64,000 nt of DNA from DATEOR01 sp036279015. Lineage in GTDB: Bacteria; Actinomycetota; Thermoleophilia; Gaiellales; Gaiellaceae. Location of the stretch: NCBI GenBank assembly GCA_036279015.1, contig DASUJY010000015.1, forward strand, positions 1-64,000, written 5' to 3'. The translations under genes were made by a program, and so were the position numbers. The notes below the pieces were generated by a model. That model did no database searches. It was not told the origin of the DNA and worked only from the letters and a program-made list of their open reading frames with translations. Position 1 is the first letter of the stretch; the number at the start of each line of letters is the position of its first letter. Shown in pieces: positions 10,101-17,114 of this stretch.

Positions 10101-10810
10101 TAGAGGTCGTAGACGAAGTCGTCGCTCACCGTGAGCTGCTGCTGCATCGCAGGCGAGAACGACTCCGGGACGCCGCTCCAGCCGTCGGCCGGCTCGAGGT
10201 CGACCCGCTGGTACGAGAGCCCGAAGGCATCGGCGCCGGCCGGCTGTCCGGCCAGGTCGTAGTTGAGCAGGATGCCGCGGCCGGAGAAGAAGCGCCGGAA
10301 GTCGACCACCGGCCCCTGCAGCGTCGGTGCGATCGAGCCCGACCCGACCCACTCGACCGAGACGACCGTCTTGCCGGCGCGCTCGGCGGCCTGCTGGATG
10401 GTGTCGGCCTGCAGGATTCCGGGCTCCGAGAAGCTCGTGCGCGAGGTGAAGTCCGCGCCCGTCCGGTGGAAGGTGTTGTTCGTCGAGCCGTGCTCGCCCG
10501 GCCACGTGCCGGTGGCGAGCGTGTACCAGCCGACGCCCGTGTTGGGCGGGAACGCCTGGGTGAGCCCGTTCTTCCCGCGCACGCCCTCCTTCATCAACTC
10601 GGCATAGGTCGGCATGAGGCCCTGATTGGCAAACCGGCTCATCATGTCCGGCCGCATGCCGTCGGAGGCGAAGAAAATCGCCTTGTCGGTGCTCGGCTTG
10701 ACCGCCTCGGCGGCCGGCTCGGCGCCGGCTCCGGTTCCAGGACTGATCGCGAGAACGAGTACGAAGAGAAATGCCAGCGCAAACGGCACCAGCAGGCCAC
10801 GGCGTCGCAT
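7163..10810 (-). CDS. Secreted fusion: type I phosphodiesterase/alkaline phosphatase-superfamily domain plus 5'-nucleotidase
   Basis: 1215 residues with a Sec signal peptide (MRRRGLLVPFALAFLFVLVL...GAGAEP). Residues ~40-680 are an alkaline-phosphatase-superfamily phosphodiesterase: FFASDGMRPD, the nucleophile region FPPNTGVGWYTLATG, GEHGSTNN, ASSDHGFAP and GQHGYLPN. From about 683 a 5'-nucleotidase/UshA-like unit follows, with DISDWHAQL, GGDSFGGATP, GNHSFD and GHEGAT, then the nucleotide-binding C-domain with NSGGLRADL and VLPFGNIVVTLDVNG. The usual GGHTH block reads GDHNDLQ. The protein should release phosphate from extracellular nucleotides or phosphodiesters. The ATG at 10810 follows a GGGAGGGAG Shine-Dalgarno sequence and is preferred to the TTG at 10813. 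An intrinsic terminator follows. Confidence 0.88.
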   Translation of the reverse strand: MRRRGLLVPFALAFLFVLVLAISPGTGAGAEPAAEAVKPSTDKAIFFASDGMRPDMMSRFANQGLMPTYAELMKEGVRGKNGLTQAFPPNTGVGWYTLATGTWPGEHGSTNNTFHRTGADFTSRTSFSEPGILQADTIQQAAERAGKTVVSVEWVGSGSIAPTLQGPVVDFRRFFSGRGILLNYDLAGQPAGADAFGLSYQRVDLEPADGWSGVPESFSPAMQQQLTVSDDFVYDLYVYDSTDDSTTNYDHVLAVPTTAGKDGGDAVADLAQGGWQDVKVEVPDVGTAGFYLKAIEIAPDLSKFRVYFTSIARANATYNACSCADTFEETLNSDFPSSTAADFAPMEAGIIDEDTYVEQGLMWKESDWAYLRYIVEDLGVKPDLLLAGVPTTDEFQHQFLGLVTRKDIDGERNPYFDNLDGKGPRDDRVAIRNGYIRSAYEEADSTLALARELMGEDTTVFASSDHGFAPQWEAVNARKVLFDASVDGVPLQASGGDTASNCGADATDLAKACWAGGTIQIYVNPTLPEGITYEEVRTAAIRAFKRLRDPQNRDKDLILRIMKKEELRNVGGSDSLHPNRSGDVVVVLRPPYQSDAATPGERVAFSQFFGQHGYLPNTVNLKRNINMHATFVAAGPGIKHMGKPVKGVRAIDVAPTIAFLLDIPGPQNARGRILYNLMPGSGRLREVTVLDISDWHAQLTPLAEAADSVGPSFPIGGAAFLKTWFDEYRAEARDGSITVAGGDSFGGATPPISNAFGDKPTPPIMNRMGFDADAIGNHSFDRGEDYLRHELIPLADFPLLSSNVVLPSGETPDEWSPSTVLSRKGIKVGLVGFTTEATPSLLFPGRLGPFEVRPVVPAVNAEAARLTNEGIGVIVAVGHEGATAGTISDPTGPLVDIADSVENVDVVIGDHNDLQVDSLRPNGVLVTENRGKGIRFTRIRIVVDRATQEVVYKTADFHKPWNIGVEPAPGIQARIDKLNEALRPIFATEIGSSSVFVPRADSCGNDVGRTCESLIGNVVTDAIRQTYGADFAITNSGGLRADLTCPTTDNPDDFCPSYSPPPFVITRGQVLSVLPFGNIVVTLDVNGAELKAMLENGVSTMPEVNGRFPQVSGLCFTYDITKAPGSRVTGAVRQAEDGSCTGDAVDLTAGSTYHILENDFMANGGDGYPVFSDRMATLDIMDQVLADYVTANSPISPEIQGRIVCTGSGCPTPTP

Positions 10811-10897
10811 CAAGACTCCCTCCCCAAGGTTGCGAGCGCGGAGACTCTAACGCCCGCTCCCAGCAGGGGCAAGGTTTCCGCCGGAGCGAAGAGAAGC

Positions 10898-12904
10898 TCA
10901 GGCCGCCGGCGTCTGAGCCGCCTGGAGCTCCCGCCGAAGCTCCTTGATCTCGTCACGTAGCTTGGCGGCGTATTCGAACCGAAGCTCCTCGGCCGCGGCG
11001 AACATCTCCTCCTCGAGCGTGACGACGAGCTTTTCGAGCTCGTCCCGCTGCATGCCCTCGACCTTGCGGCCGCGGCGACGGCGCCCCGGGACGGTCGGCG
11101 ACTCGAGCGCCAGGAACTCGGCGATGTCGGAGACGCCCTTGACGATCGACTCCGGCGTGATGCCGTGCTCCTCGTTGTAGCGGAGCTGGATCTCGCGCCT
11201 GCGGCTCGTCTCGTCGAGCGCGCCCTTGATCGCCTCGGTCATCTTGTCGGCGTACATGACGACCATGCCGTTCACGTTTCTCGCAGCGCGCCCGATCGTC
11301 TGGATGAGCGCGGTCTGCCCGCGGAGGAAGCCCTCCTTGTCGGCATCGAGGATGGCGACAAGCGAGACCTCGGGCAGGTCGAGCCCTTCGCGCAGGAGGT
11401 TGACGCCGACGAGCACGTCGTACTCTCCAAGCCGGAGCTCGCGGATGATCTGGATGCGCTCGAGGGTGTCGATCTCCGAGTGGAGATAGCGGGCCTTGAC
11501 TGCCGACTCGAGCAGGTAGTCGGTCAGGTCCTCGGCCATCTTCTTCGTCAGCGTGGTGACGAGGACGCGCTCGCCGGCCTCCTCGCGCCGCCGGATCTCG
11601 TTCAGGAGGTCGTCGATCTGGTTCTTCGTCGTCCGCAGCTCGACCTCGGGGTCGACGATCCCGGTCGGGCGGATGATCTGCTCGGCGACGTTCGTCGAGT
11701 TGCGGAGCTCGAAGGGCCCCGGGGTGGCCGAGACGAAGACGAGCTGCGGCACGCGCTCGAGGAACTCGTCGAAGCGCAGCGGCCGGTTGTCGAGCGCCGA
11801 CGGGAGCCGGAAGCCGAAGTCGACGAGCGTCTCCTTGCGCGAGCGGTCGCCCTCGTACATGCCGCCGATCTGCGGCACGGTCTGGTGCGACTCGTCGACC
11901 ATGACCACGAAGTCGTTGTCCCGGAAATAGTCGAGGAGCGTGTTGGGGGCCGTTCCGGGTGCACGGCCGTCGAGGATGCGGGAGTAGTTCTCGATCCCGT
12001 TGCAGTAGCCGAGCTCCTGGAGCATCTCGAGGTCGTACTCGGTCCGCTGCCGGATGCGGTGGGCCTCGAGCAGCTTCCCCTGCGACTCGAAGAGCTTGAC
12101 CTGCTCCTCGAGCTCGTGCCGAATCTCGCCGACGGAGCGCTCGATCGTCTCCCTCGAGGTCACGTACTGCGTCGCCGGGAAGATGGCGAGGTGCTCGAGG
12201 CGGGCGTAGATCTCCCCCGAGAGCGGGTCGAAGTGAGTGATCTGCTCGACCTCGTCGCCGAAGAGCGAGATCCGGTAAGCCGACTCCATGTGAGCCGGCT
12301 GCACCTCGACGACGTCCCCGCGGACGCGAAAGCGCCCGCGCCCGAGGAAGGAGTCGTTGCGCGAGTACTGGATGTCGACGAGCTTGCGCAGCATCACGTC
12401 ACGGTCGGTCTCCATGCCGACGCCGAGCACGACGGTCTTGTCCTCGTACTCGATCGGCGAGCCGATCCCGTAGATGCAGGACACCGAGGCGACGATGACG
12501 ACGTCGCGCCGGGCGAGCAGTGCGGCGGTCGCCGCGTGGCGCAGCCGGTCGATGTCGTCGTTGATGGACGCGTCCTTCTCGATGTAGAGGTCGGCCTGGG
12601 GCACGTAGGCCTCCGGCTGGTAGTAGTCGTAGTAGGAGACGAAGTACTCGACTGCGTTTTGGGGCAGAAACTCCCGGAACTCATTGCAGAGCTGGGCGGC
12701 GAGGGTCTTGTTGTGGGCGATCACGAGGGTCGGCTTCTGCACCTGCTCGACGAGCCAGGCCATCGTCGCCGTCTTCCCGGTGCCGGTCGCGCCGAGCAGC
12801 GTCTGGTAGCGGTCGCCCGCGCGCACGCTTCGCGCAAGCGACTCGATCGCCTGCGGCTGGTCGCCGGTCGGCCGGTAGGCCTCAGAGACCGTGAACTCGG
12901 GCAT
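10898..12904 (-). CDS. uvrB: UvrB excinuclease ABC subunit B
   Basis: 668 residues, normal length. UvrB verifies the lesion and is the platform for UvrC incision. Seen: Walker A GATGTGKT near residue 39, the beta-hairpin stretch YFVSYYDYYQPEAYVP, the VDESH helicase motif near 336, VGVNLLREGLDLPEV, QTIGRAARN, and a C-terminal UVR domain (about 627-662) for UvrC/UvrA contact. The ATG at 12904 lies 7 bases after TACGAT (12912-12917), so it is probably leaderless. No LexA box was found in front of it, unlike uvrA. Confidence 0.97.
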   Translation of the reverse strand: MPEFTVSEAYRPTGDQPQAIESLARSVRAGDRYQTLLGATGTGKTATMAWLVEQVQKPTLVIAHNKTLAAQLCNEFREFLPQNAVEYFVSYYDYYQPEAYVPQADLYIEKDASINDDIDRLRHAATAALLARRDVVIVASVSCIYGIGSPIEYEDKTVVLGVGMETDRDVMLRKLVDIQYSRNDSFLGRGRFRVRGDVVEVQPAHMESAYRISLFGDEVEQITHFDPLSGEIYARLEHLAIFPATQYVTSRETIERSVGEIRHELEEQVKLFESQGKLLEAHRIRQRTEYDLEMLQELGYCNGIENYSRILDGRAPGTAPNTLLDYFRDNDFVVMVDESHQTVPQIGGMYEGDRSRKETLVDFGFRLPSALDNRPLRFDEFLERVPQLVFVSATPGPFELRNSTNVAEQIIRPTGIVDPEVELRTTKNQIDDLLNEIRRREEAGERVLVTTLTKKMAEDLTDYLLESAVKARYLHSEIDTLERIQIIRELRLGEYDVLVGVNLLREGLDLPEVSLVAILDADKEGFLRGQTALIQTIGRAARNVNGMVVMYADKMTEAIKGALDETSRRREIQLRYNEEHGITPESIVKGVSDIAEFLALESPTVPGRRRRGRKVEGMQRDELEKLVVTLEEEMFAAAEELRFEYAAKLRDEIKELRRELQAAQTPAA

Positions 12905-12911
12905 TCACCGC

Positions 12912-12917
12912 ATCGTA
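12912..12917 (-). promoter_or_regulatory. -10 box of uvrB
   Basis: Minus-strand TACGAT is followed by GCGGTGA and the ATG, in the 29-bp gap after the transglycosylase gene. This gives uvrB its own leaderless promoter. Confidence 0.5.
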
Positions 12918-12933
12918 GCCGCGGCTCGGACGG

Positions 12934-13482
12934 CTACCCGAGGCCGAGCTCGTCCGCGTACGTCTTGGCGTAGATGCGGCGCGCTTCGAGCACCTCGTCG
13001 ACGTATTGCCGGGTTTCCGGGAACGGGATCGCCTGCCGCTCGGCTCGCCACTCGTCCACGTTCGCCTGACCGGCGTTGTAGGCGGCGAGGGCGAGCCGGA
13101 TGTCGCCGTACTTGTTCAGCAGGCGGCGCAGGTAGAACGCGCCGTAGCGCACGTTGATCTCGGGGTTCCAGAGATCGTCGACCTCGAACCGGCTCCCGCC
13201 GGTGTGGAGGGCGATACCCTTCGCCGTGTCCGGCAGGAGCTGCATCAGCCCGATCGCGCCCGAATCGGAGTGCGCCTGGGCGTCGAACTTGCTCTCGCGG
13301 TAGATCACGGCGGCGAGAAGCGCCGGGTCGAGATCGTAGTTCCTCGCATGGCCGGTGACGATCTCCTGGTAGTCGAGCGGGTAGCGCAGGCGCACGTACC
13401 AGTCCGGGTCGGAGTGGATGTAGGCGAAGGCTCCCCCCGCGAGCGCGAGCAGGAGCACGACCGATCCGACGAGCTTCGTCAC
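12934..13482 (-). CDS. Soluble lytic murein transglycosylase-like protein (SLT/GH23)
   Basis: 182 residues: an N-terminal hydrophobic signal/anchor (4-22), then a GH23 lytic transglycosylase domain with the catalytic Glu in AVIYRESKFDAQAHS, GAIGLMQLLPDTA, NPEINVRYGAFYLRRL and ALAAYNAGQANV. It cleaves the MurNAc-GlcNAc bond of peptidoglycan outside the membrane. The GTG start overlaps the coaE stop (GTGA), so it is translationally coupled to coaE. Confidence 0.92.
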   Translation of the reverse strand: MTKLVGSVVLLLALAGGAFAYIHSDPDWYVRLRYPLDYQEIVTGHARNYDLDPALLAAVIYRESKFDAQAHSDSGAIGLMQLLPDTAKGIALHTGGSRFEVDDLWNPEINVRYGAFYLRRLLNKYGDIRLALAAYNAGQANVDEWRAERQAIPFPETRQYVDEVLEARRIYAKTYADELGLG

Positions 13483-14060
13483 GCTTCCGCTTCCAGTCTG
13501 GCGAGGACGTCGGCCACGAAGGCGTCGAGCTCCTGCAGCGAGCCGTCGTTGACGTAGGCGAAGTCGGCGCGCGCGACCTTTTCCCCCTCGGGGATCAGCC
13601 GCTCCTCGCGCTCATCCATCGGCCCGATCTGCCGCGAGACGCGCACCTCCGGGGAGGCGGTCACGACGACGACCCCGTCGAAGCGGCTCTCGCCGCCGAC
13701 CTCGAAGAGAAGCGGCACCTCGGTGACGCAGACCGCGGGCGGGTCGGGGAGCTCCGCGAGCCGATCGCGCCAGCGGAGGTAGGCCGCGACGACGCGCGGA
13801 TGGAGGAGCGCCTCGAGCCACTCGAGCTCGCGGCGGTCGGTGAAGACGACCTCGGCGACACGGGCACGATCGACCGCCCCGTCCGGCCCGAAGACGGACT
13901 CGCCCCAGCGCCCGCGCAGCGCTTCCTGCACCTCGGGGTCCGAGCGCAGCAGCTCGTGGACGATCTCGTCGCTCGAGATCACCGCGGCGCCGTGGCGGGC
14001 GAAGGCGGCGAGCGCCTCCGACTTGCCTGCTCCGATCCCACCCGTGACGGCGAGCGCCAC
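13479..14060 (-). CDS. coaE: Dephospho-CoA kinase
   Basis: 193 residues. The last step of CoA synthesis: phosphorylation of dephospho-CoA by ATP. P-loop GGIGAGKSEALAAF at 7-20, the DEIVHELL lid-side helix, the FTDRRELEWLEALLHPRV block and VCVTEVPLLFEVG. No extra domain, whereas many mycobacterial CoaE proteins carry a C-terminal extension. GTG start 10 bp after the rpsA stop, so probably in the rpsA transcript. Confidence 0.93.
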   Translation of the reverse strand: MALAVTGGIGAGKSEALAAFARHGAAVISSDEIVHELLRSDPEVQEALRGRWGESVFGPDGAVDRARVAEVVFTDRRELEWLEALLHPRVVAAYLRWRDRLAELPDPPAVCVTEVPLLFEVGGESRFDGVVVVTASPEVRVSRQIGPMDEREERLIPEGEKVARADFAYVNDGSLQELDAFVADVLARLEAEA

Positions 14061-14070
14061 GGGCTTCGAG

Positions 14071-15384
14071 CTAGGCCTGGTCTTCGTCGACTTGCTCGTC
14101 GGGCGCCGGAGCGGCCTCGGCCTCGTCGCCCGCGGCGGGCGCCTCTGCCTCTGCTTCTGGCTCTGTCTCCGGCTCTGGCTCTGGCTCTGGCTCTGTCTCT
14201 GCCGCGGGCTCCTCGGCGAAGACCTCCTCGGAGAGCCCGAGCGCGGGCGCCTCGTCGGAGAAGTCGTCTCCCACCTGCTTGAGCGAGAGGGACAGGCGGC
14301 GGCGCTCGGCGTCCATCTCGATGATCCGCGCCTTGACCGTCTCGCCCTGGGAGACGACCTCGCGCGGGTTCTCGACGTGATGCTCGGCGAGCTCGGAGAT
14401 GTGGACGAGGCCCTCGACGCCCGGGACGACCTCGATGAAGGCGCCGAAGGTGACGACCTTCGTGACGCGTCCCTCGACGACGTCGCCCTGATCGTAGGCG
14501 TCGATCACCTGCTGCCAGGGGTCCGACTGCGTCTGCTTGAGGCCGAGCGAGATGCGCTGGCGCTCGCGGTCGATGTCGAGCACCTTCACCTGCACCTCCT
14601 GGCCGATCTCGAGGAGCTCGGAGGGGTGGTTCACGTGGCTCCAGGAGAGCTCGGAGATATGGATGAGCCCGTCGATCCCCTCGAGGTCGACGAAGGCGCC
14701 GAAGTCGACGATGTTCGAGATCGTGCCGGTGACGACGTCGCCCGGGGAGAGCCGGTCGAGGATCGCCTGACGCATCTCCTTCCGCTCCTCCTCGAGCACC
14801 GCGCGGCGCGAGAGGACGACGTTGTTGCGGCTGCGGTTGAGCTCGATCACCTTGCAGCGGAGCGTCTGCCCCATGAACTCGTCGAGATCCTGGACGCGCC
14901 TGATGTCGACGAGCGACGCGGGCAGGAAGCCGCGCACGCCGAGGTCGAGGATGAGACCGCCCTTGACGACCTCGATCACGGTTCCCTCGACGGGCTCGCC
15001 GCTCTCGGCGGCCTCCTCGATGCGCTTCCAGGCCATCTCGAAGCGGGCGCGCTTCTTCGAGAGGATCAGCCGGCCCTCGGCGTCCTCCTTGGTCATGACG
15101 AGCGCGTCGATCTCGTCTCCGAGCTGGACCTCGTCCGCCGGGTTGATCGAGCGCCGGATCGACAGCTCGGAGACGGGGATGACTCCCTCGGACTTGTAGC
15201 CGATGTCGATCAGGACCTCGTCCTTGTCGACACGGACGACTTTCCCGCGCACGACCTCGCCCTCGTTGATGATCGGGAAGGTCGAGTCGTAGTCCGGAAT
15301 CAGCTCTCCGTCCGGGCCCTGGGTCCAGACGTCGTCGTCAGACTTGGTGGGATCCGCTTCGGTGATCGTCTCGTTCTGAATCAT
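14071..15384 (-). CDS. rpsA: 30S ribosomal protein S1 (four S1 domains)
   Basis: 437 residues with four consecutive S1/OB domains (about 41-108, 127-192, 210-280 and 295-365), each with the KG/VVRGKV start and the GLVHISEL-type strand. The tail from about 375 is an acidic Glu-Pro-Ala low-complexity region encoded by imperfect hexamer repeats. It binds mRNA on the small subunit; with many leaderless mRNAs here its initiation role may be limited, which is inference. The promoter -10 is a perfect TATAAT 11 bases before the ATG, overlapping a divergent -10. Confidence 0.95.
   Translation of the reverse strand: MIQNETITEADPTKSDDDVWTQGPDGELIPDYDSTFPIINEGEVVRGKVVRVDKDEVLIDIGYKSEGVIPVSELSIRRSINPADEVQLGDEIDALVMTKEDAEGRLILSKKRARFEMAWKRIEEAAESGEPVEGTVIEVVKGGLILDLGVRGFLPASLVDIRRVQDLDEFMGQTLRCKVIELNRSRNNVVLSRRAVLEEERKEMRQAILDRLSPGDVVTGTISNIVDFGAFVDLEGIDGLIHISELSWSHVNHPSELLEIGQEVQVKVLDIDRERQRISLGLKQTQSDPWQQVIDAYDQGDVVEGRVTKVVTFGAFIEVVPGVEGLVHISELAEHHVENPREVVSQGETVKARIIEMDAERRRLSLSLKQVGDDFSDEAPALGLSEEVFAEEPAAETEPEPEPEPETEPEAEAEAPAAGDEAEAAPAPDEQVDEDQA
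14140..14203. repeat. Imperfect hexamer repeat in the rpsA tail
   Basis: About ten tandem copies of a GGCTCT/GCCTCT-like 6-mer (plus-strand reading) encode the alternating Glu-Pro and Glu-Ala tail of S1. Such a tract can change length by slippage without a frameshift. Confidence 0.7.
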
Positions 15385-15395
15385 TGAAAGCGCGC

Positions 15396-15403
15396 ATTAT
15401 AGC
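15396..15403. promoter_or_regulatory. Overlapping divergent -10 boxes of rpsA and the propeller gene
   Basis: ATTATAGC carries TATAAT on the minus strand (15401-15396, 11 bases before the rpsA ATG) and TATAGC on the plus strand (15398-15403, 9 bases before the TTG at 15413). Confidence 0.6.
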
Positions 15404-15412
15404 CGTGAAGGT

Positions 15413-16432
15413 TTGAAGCCCAGAGACCTCCTGACACTCGTCGTCGTGACGGCCGTCGTGGTGATCGGCGGCTTCGCGGCGGCCGACGCGATTCGGGGCG
15501 ACCCCGCGGTCGAGCGCGCCGCTCCGACGCTCGCCGAGCAGACCACGCCGAGCAGGCTGCCCGGCCCCCAGCCGCAGCCGGACGCACCGCGGGGGTGGCC
15601 GCAGGGCCTCCTCCGCGGCACCCTCACGTTCACCGACCGCGATACGTGCCGCGTACGAGTGATCGGCCTCGCCGGCGGGCGCGAGCGCCCGGCGGCTCAC
15701 TTCGCGGGCGATTGCTCGCTGTGGGCTCCGCCCGTCGGCCAGCGTCTGGCGTACGGGCTCGGCCCGTCCTCGGTGGACGGGCTCCAGCCGTTCCGGATTG
15801 CCGATCTCGGCCATCCGAACTTCGAGCTCGGCGGCTACCGGGCGCTCTTCGGCGTCGTCCTCTGGTCTCCCGACGGTCAGCGCATCGCCTGGTGCGGCCG
15901 CAACCGCACCGGCTTCGACCTCGAGATCGGCGGCCCGTCGCGTCGCCTTCCGAGCTGCCCGGTCGCCTACACGGCGGACGGCGAGATCGCGTACGCGATC
16001 GGAGATCGGATCACGGTCGGCGACCGGACGCTCCTTCACGTCGACGGCGGGATCACCTATGCCCACTTCGGCGACGACGACTCGGTCGTGGTCGTCGTCG
16101 ACGGCACGAGGATCGAGCGCTTCGTCGACGGCGGGGCGGTCGCCCGGACCGACCTGCCTGAAGACCTGCAGGGTCCGACGCCGATCCTGAGCCCCGACAA
16201 CTGCGGCGCGCTCCTCCGGGAGCGGGACGGTCAGATCACGCTGCTCGACCTGGGTTGCCAGCCCGGCCTTCGCGCACGGACGTTCATCGGCCAGGAGGCC
16301 GGGTGGTCCCCGGATGGCCGGTGGGTGGCGCTCTCGCAGGAGAACGGGATCGTGTTCGAGCGCGTCGTCGGCTCCGGGCTCGAGGTGCGCTGGCCCGCCC
16401 GGGCCGCCGAGCTCGCCTGGCGGCCGGAGTAG
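15413..16432 (+). CDS. Membrane-anchored beta-propeller-like protein (paralogue of 2397-3353)
   Basis: 339 residues with an N-terminal membrane anchor (about 6-24), a Pro-rich linker, then TolB/WD40-like strands with LWSPDGQRIAW (near 150) and GWSPDGRWVALSQ (near 297) and a final AELAWRPE. No catalytic motif. It shares with the protein at 2397-3353 the anchor, the TLTFTD.DTCRVRV block, a Cys-bearing middle and the closing W motif, so the two look like diverged duplicates. TTG start 9 bases after TATAGC; leaderless. Confidence 0.7.
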   Translation: MKPRDLLTLVVVTAVVVIGGFAAADAIRGDPAVERAAPTLAEQTTPSRLPGPQPQPDAPRGWPQGLLRGTLTFTDRDTCRVRVIGLAGGRERPAAHFAGDCSLWAPPVGQRLAYGLGPSSVDGLQPFRIADLGHPNFELGGYRALFGVVLWSPDGQRIAWCGRNRTGFDLEIGGPSRRLPSCPVAYTADGEIAYAIGDRITVGDRTLLHVDGGITYAHFGDDDSVVVVVDGTRIERFVDGGAVARTDLPEDLQGPTPILSPDNCGALLRERDGQITLLDLGCQPGLRARTFIGQEAGWSPDGRWVALSQENGIVFERVVGSGLEVRWPARAAELAWRPE

Positions 16433-16466
16433 CCGGTTCCGCAAACCGAAGCCGGTGACCCGCCGG

Positions 16467-16472
16467 TATCGT
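16467..16472 (+). promoter_or_regulatory. -10 box of the Sco1-like gene
   Basis: TATCGT followed by 8 bases and the ATG at 16481, in the 48-bp gap after the propeller gene; the transcript would be leaderless. Confidence 0.5.
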
Positions 16473-16480
16473 CGAAAACG

Positions 16481-17101
16481 ATGAGAAGCGCGCGCCTCCC
16501 CCTCGTCGCGCTCCTCCTGCTGCTCGCGCTCGCAGTCTCTGCCTGCGGGAGCAAGTCGGAGAGCACGCCGACGACGACGGTCGGCGGCGGCAGCGGGGCC
16601 TTCGCGGGCGGAGAGCTCACTCCGGCCCGCTCGACGCCGGACTTCACGCTCACCGACCAGTCGGGAGACTCCGTGAGCATGGCGGCCCAGCGCGGGAAGC
16701 TCGTCCTCCTCACCTTCCTCTACACGCACTGCCCCGACGTCTGCCCGCTCATCACGCAGAACCTGAACCAGGCGCTGCGCACGCTCGGCCCGGAGCGGGA
16801 TGACGTGCGTGTCCTCGCGGTCAGCGTTGACCCCGAAGGCGACACGCCGAAGAGCGTCGACGAGTTCGCGCAGGCACATCATCTGCTGCCGCAGTTCCAC
16901 TACCTCGTCGGATCGCGGACGGAGCTGACGAAGATCTGGAAGGACTACGGCGTCGCGGCGGTCGCGAGCGACCCCGAACTCGTCGACCACACGGCCTACA
17001 CCATGCTCGTCGACCGCTCCGGCGAGGGGCGGGTCATCTACGACTCGCAGGTGCAGGCGAAGGACGTCGTCCACGACGTCCGCCTCATGCTCTCCTCCTG
17101 A
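16481..17101 (+). CDS. SCO1/SenC/PrrC family lipoprotein (copper chaperone or thioredoxin-fold)
   Basis: 206 residues: a lipoprotein signal with lipobox LAVSAC (Cys about 22), a Gly/Ser linker, then a thioredoxin-fold SCO domain with the copper/redox motif CPDVCP (near 87-92), SVDPEGDTP and the third ligand His in DHTAYTML (near 176). SCO proteins deliver Cu to the CuA site of cytochrome c oxidase subunit II on the outer face of the membrane. No oxidase genes are in the window. Convergent with polA, 13 bp apart. Confidence 0.9.
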   Translation: MRSARLPLVALLLLLALAVSACGSKSESTPTTTVGGGSGAFAGGELTPARSTPDFTLTDQSGDSVSMAAQRGKLVLLTFLYTHCPDVCPLITQNLNQALRTLGPERDDVRVLAVSVDPEGDTPKSVDEFAQAHHLLPQFHYLVGSRTELTKIWKDYGVAAVASDPELVDHTAYTMLVDRSGEGRVIYDSQVQAKDVVHDVRLMLSS

Positions 17102-17114
17102 CCGGGCGCCCGCC

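Noticed and set aside
14140..14203. CRISPR-like or satellite array
   Set aside because: The 6-mer repeats have no spacers and encode the acidic tail of ribosomal protein S1 in frame.
17104..17114. GGGCG-CC-CGCCC hairpin between sco1-like gene and polA as a bidirectional terminator
   Set aside because: The loop would be only two bases and no U-tract follows on either strand.
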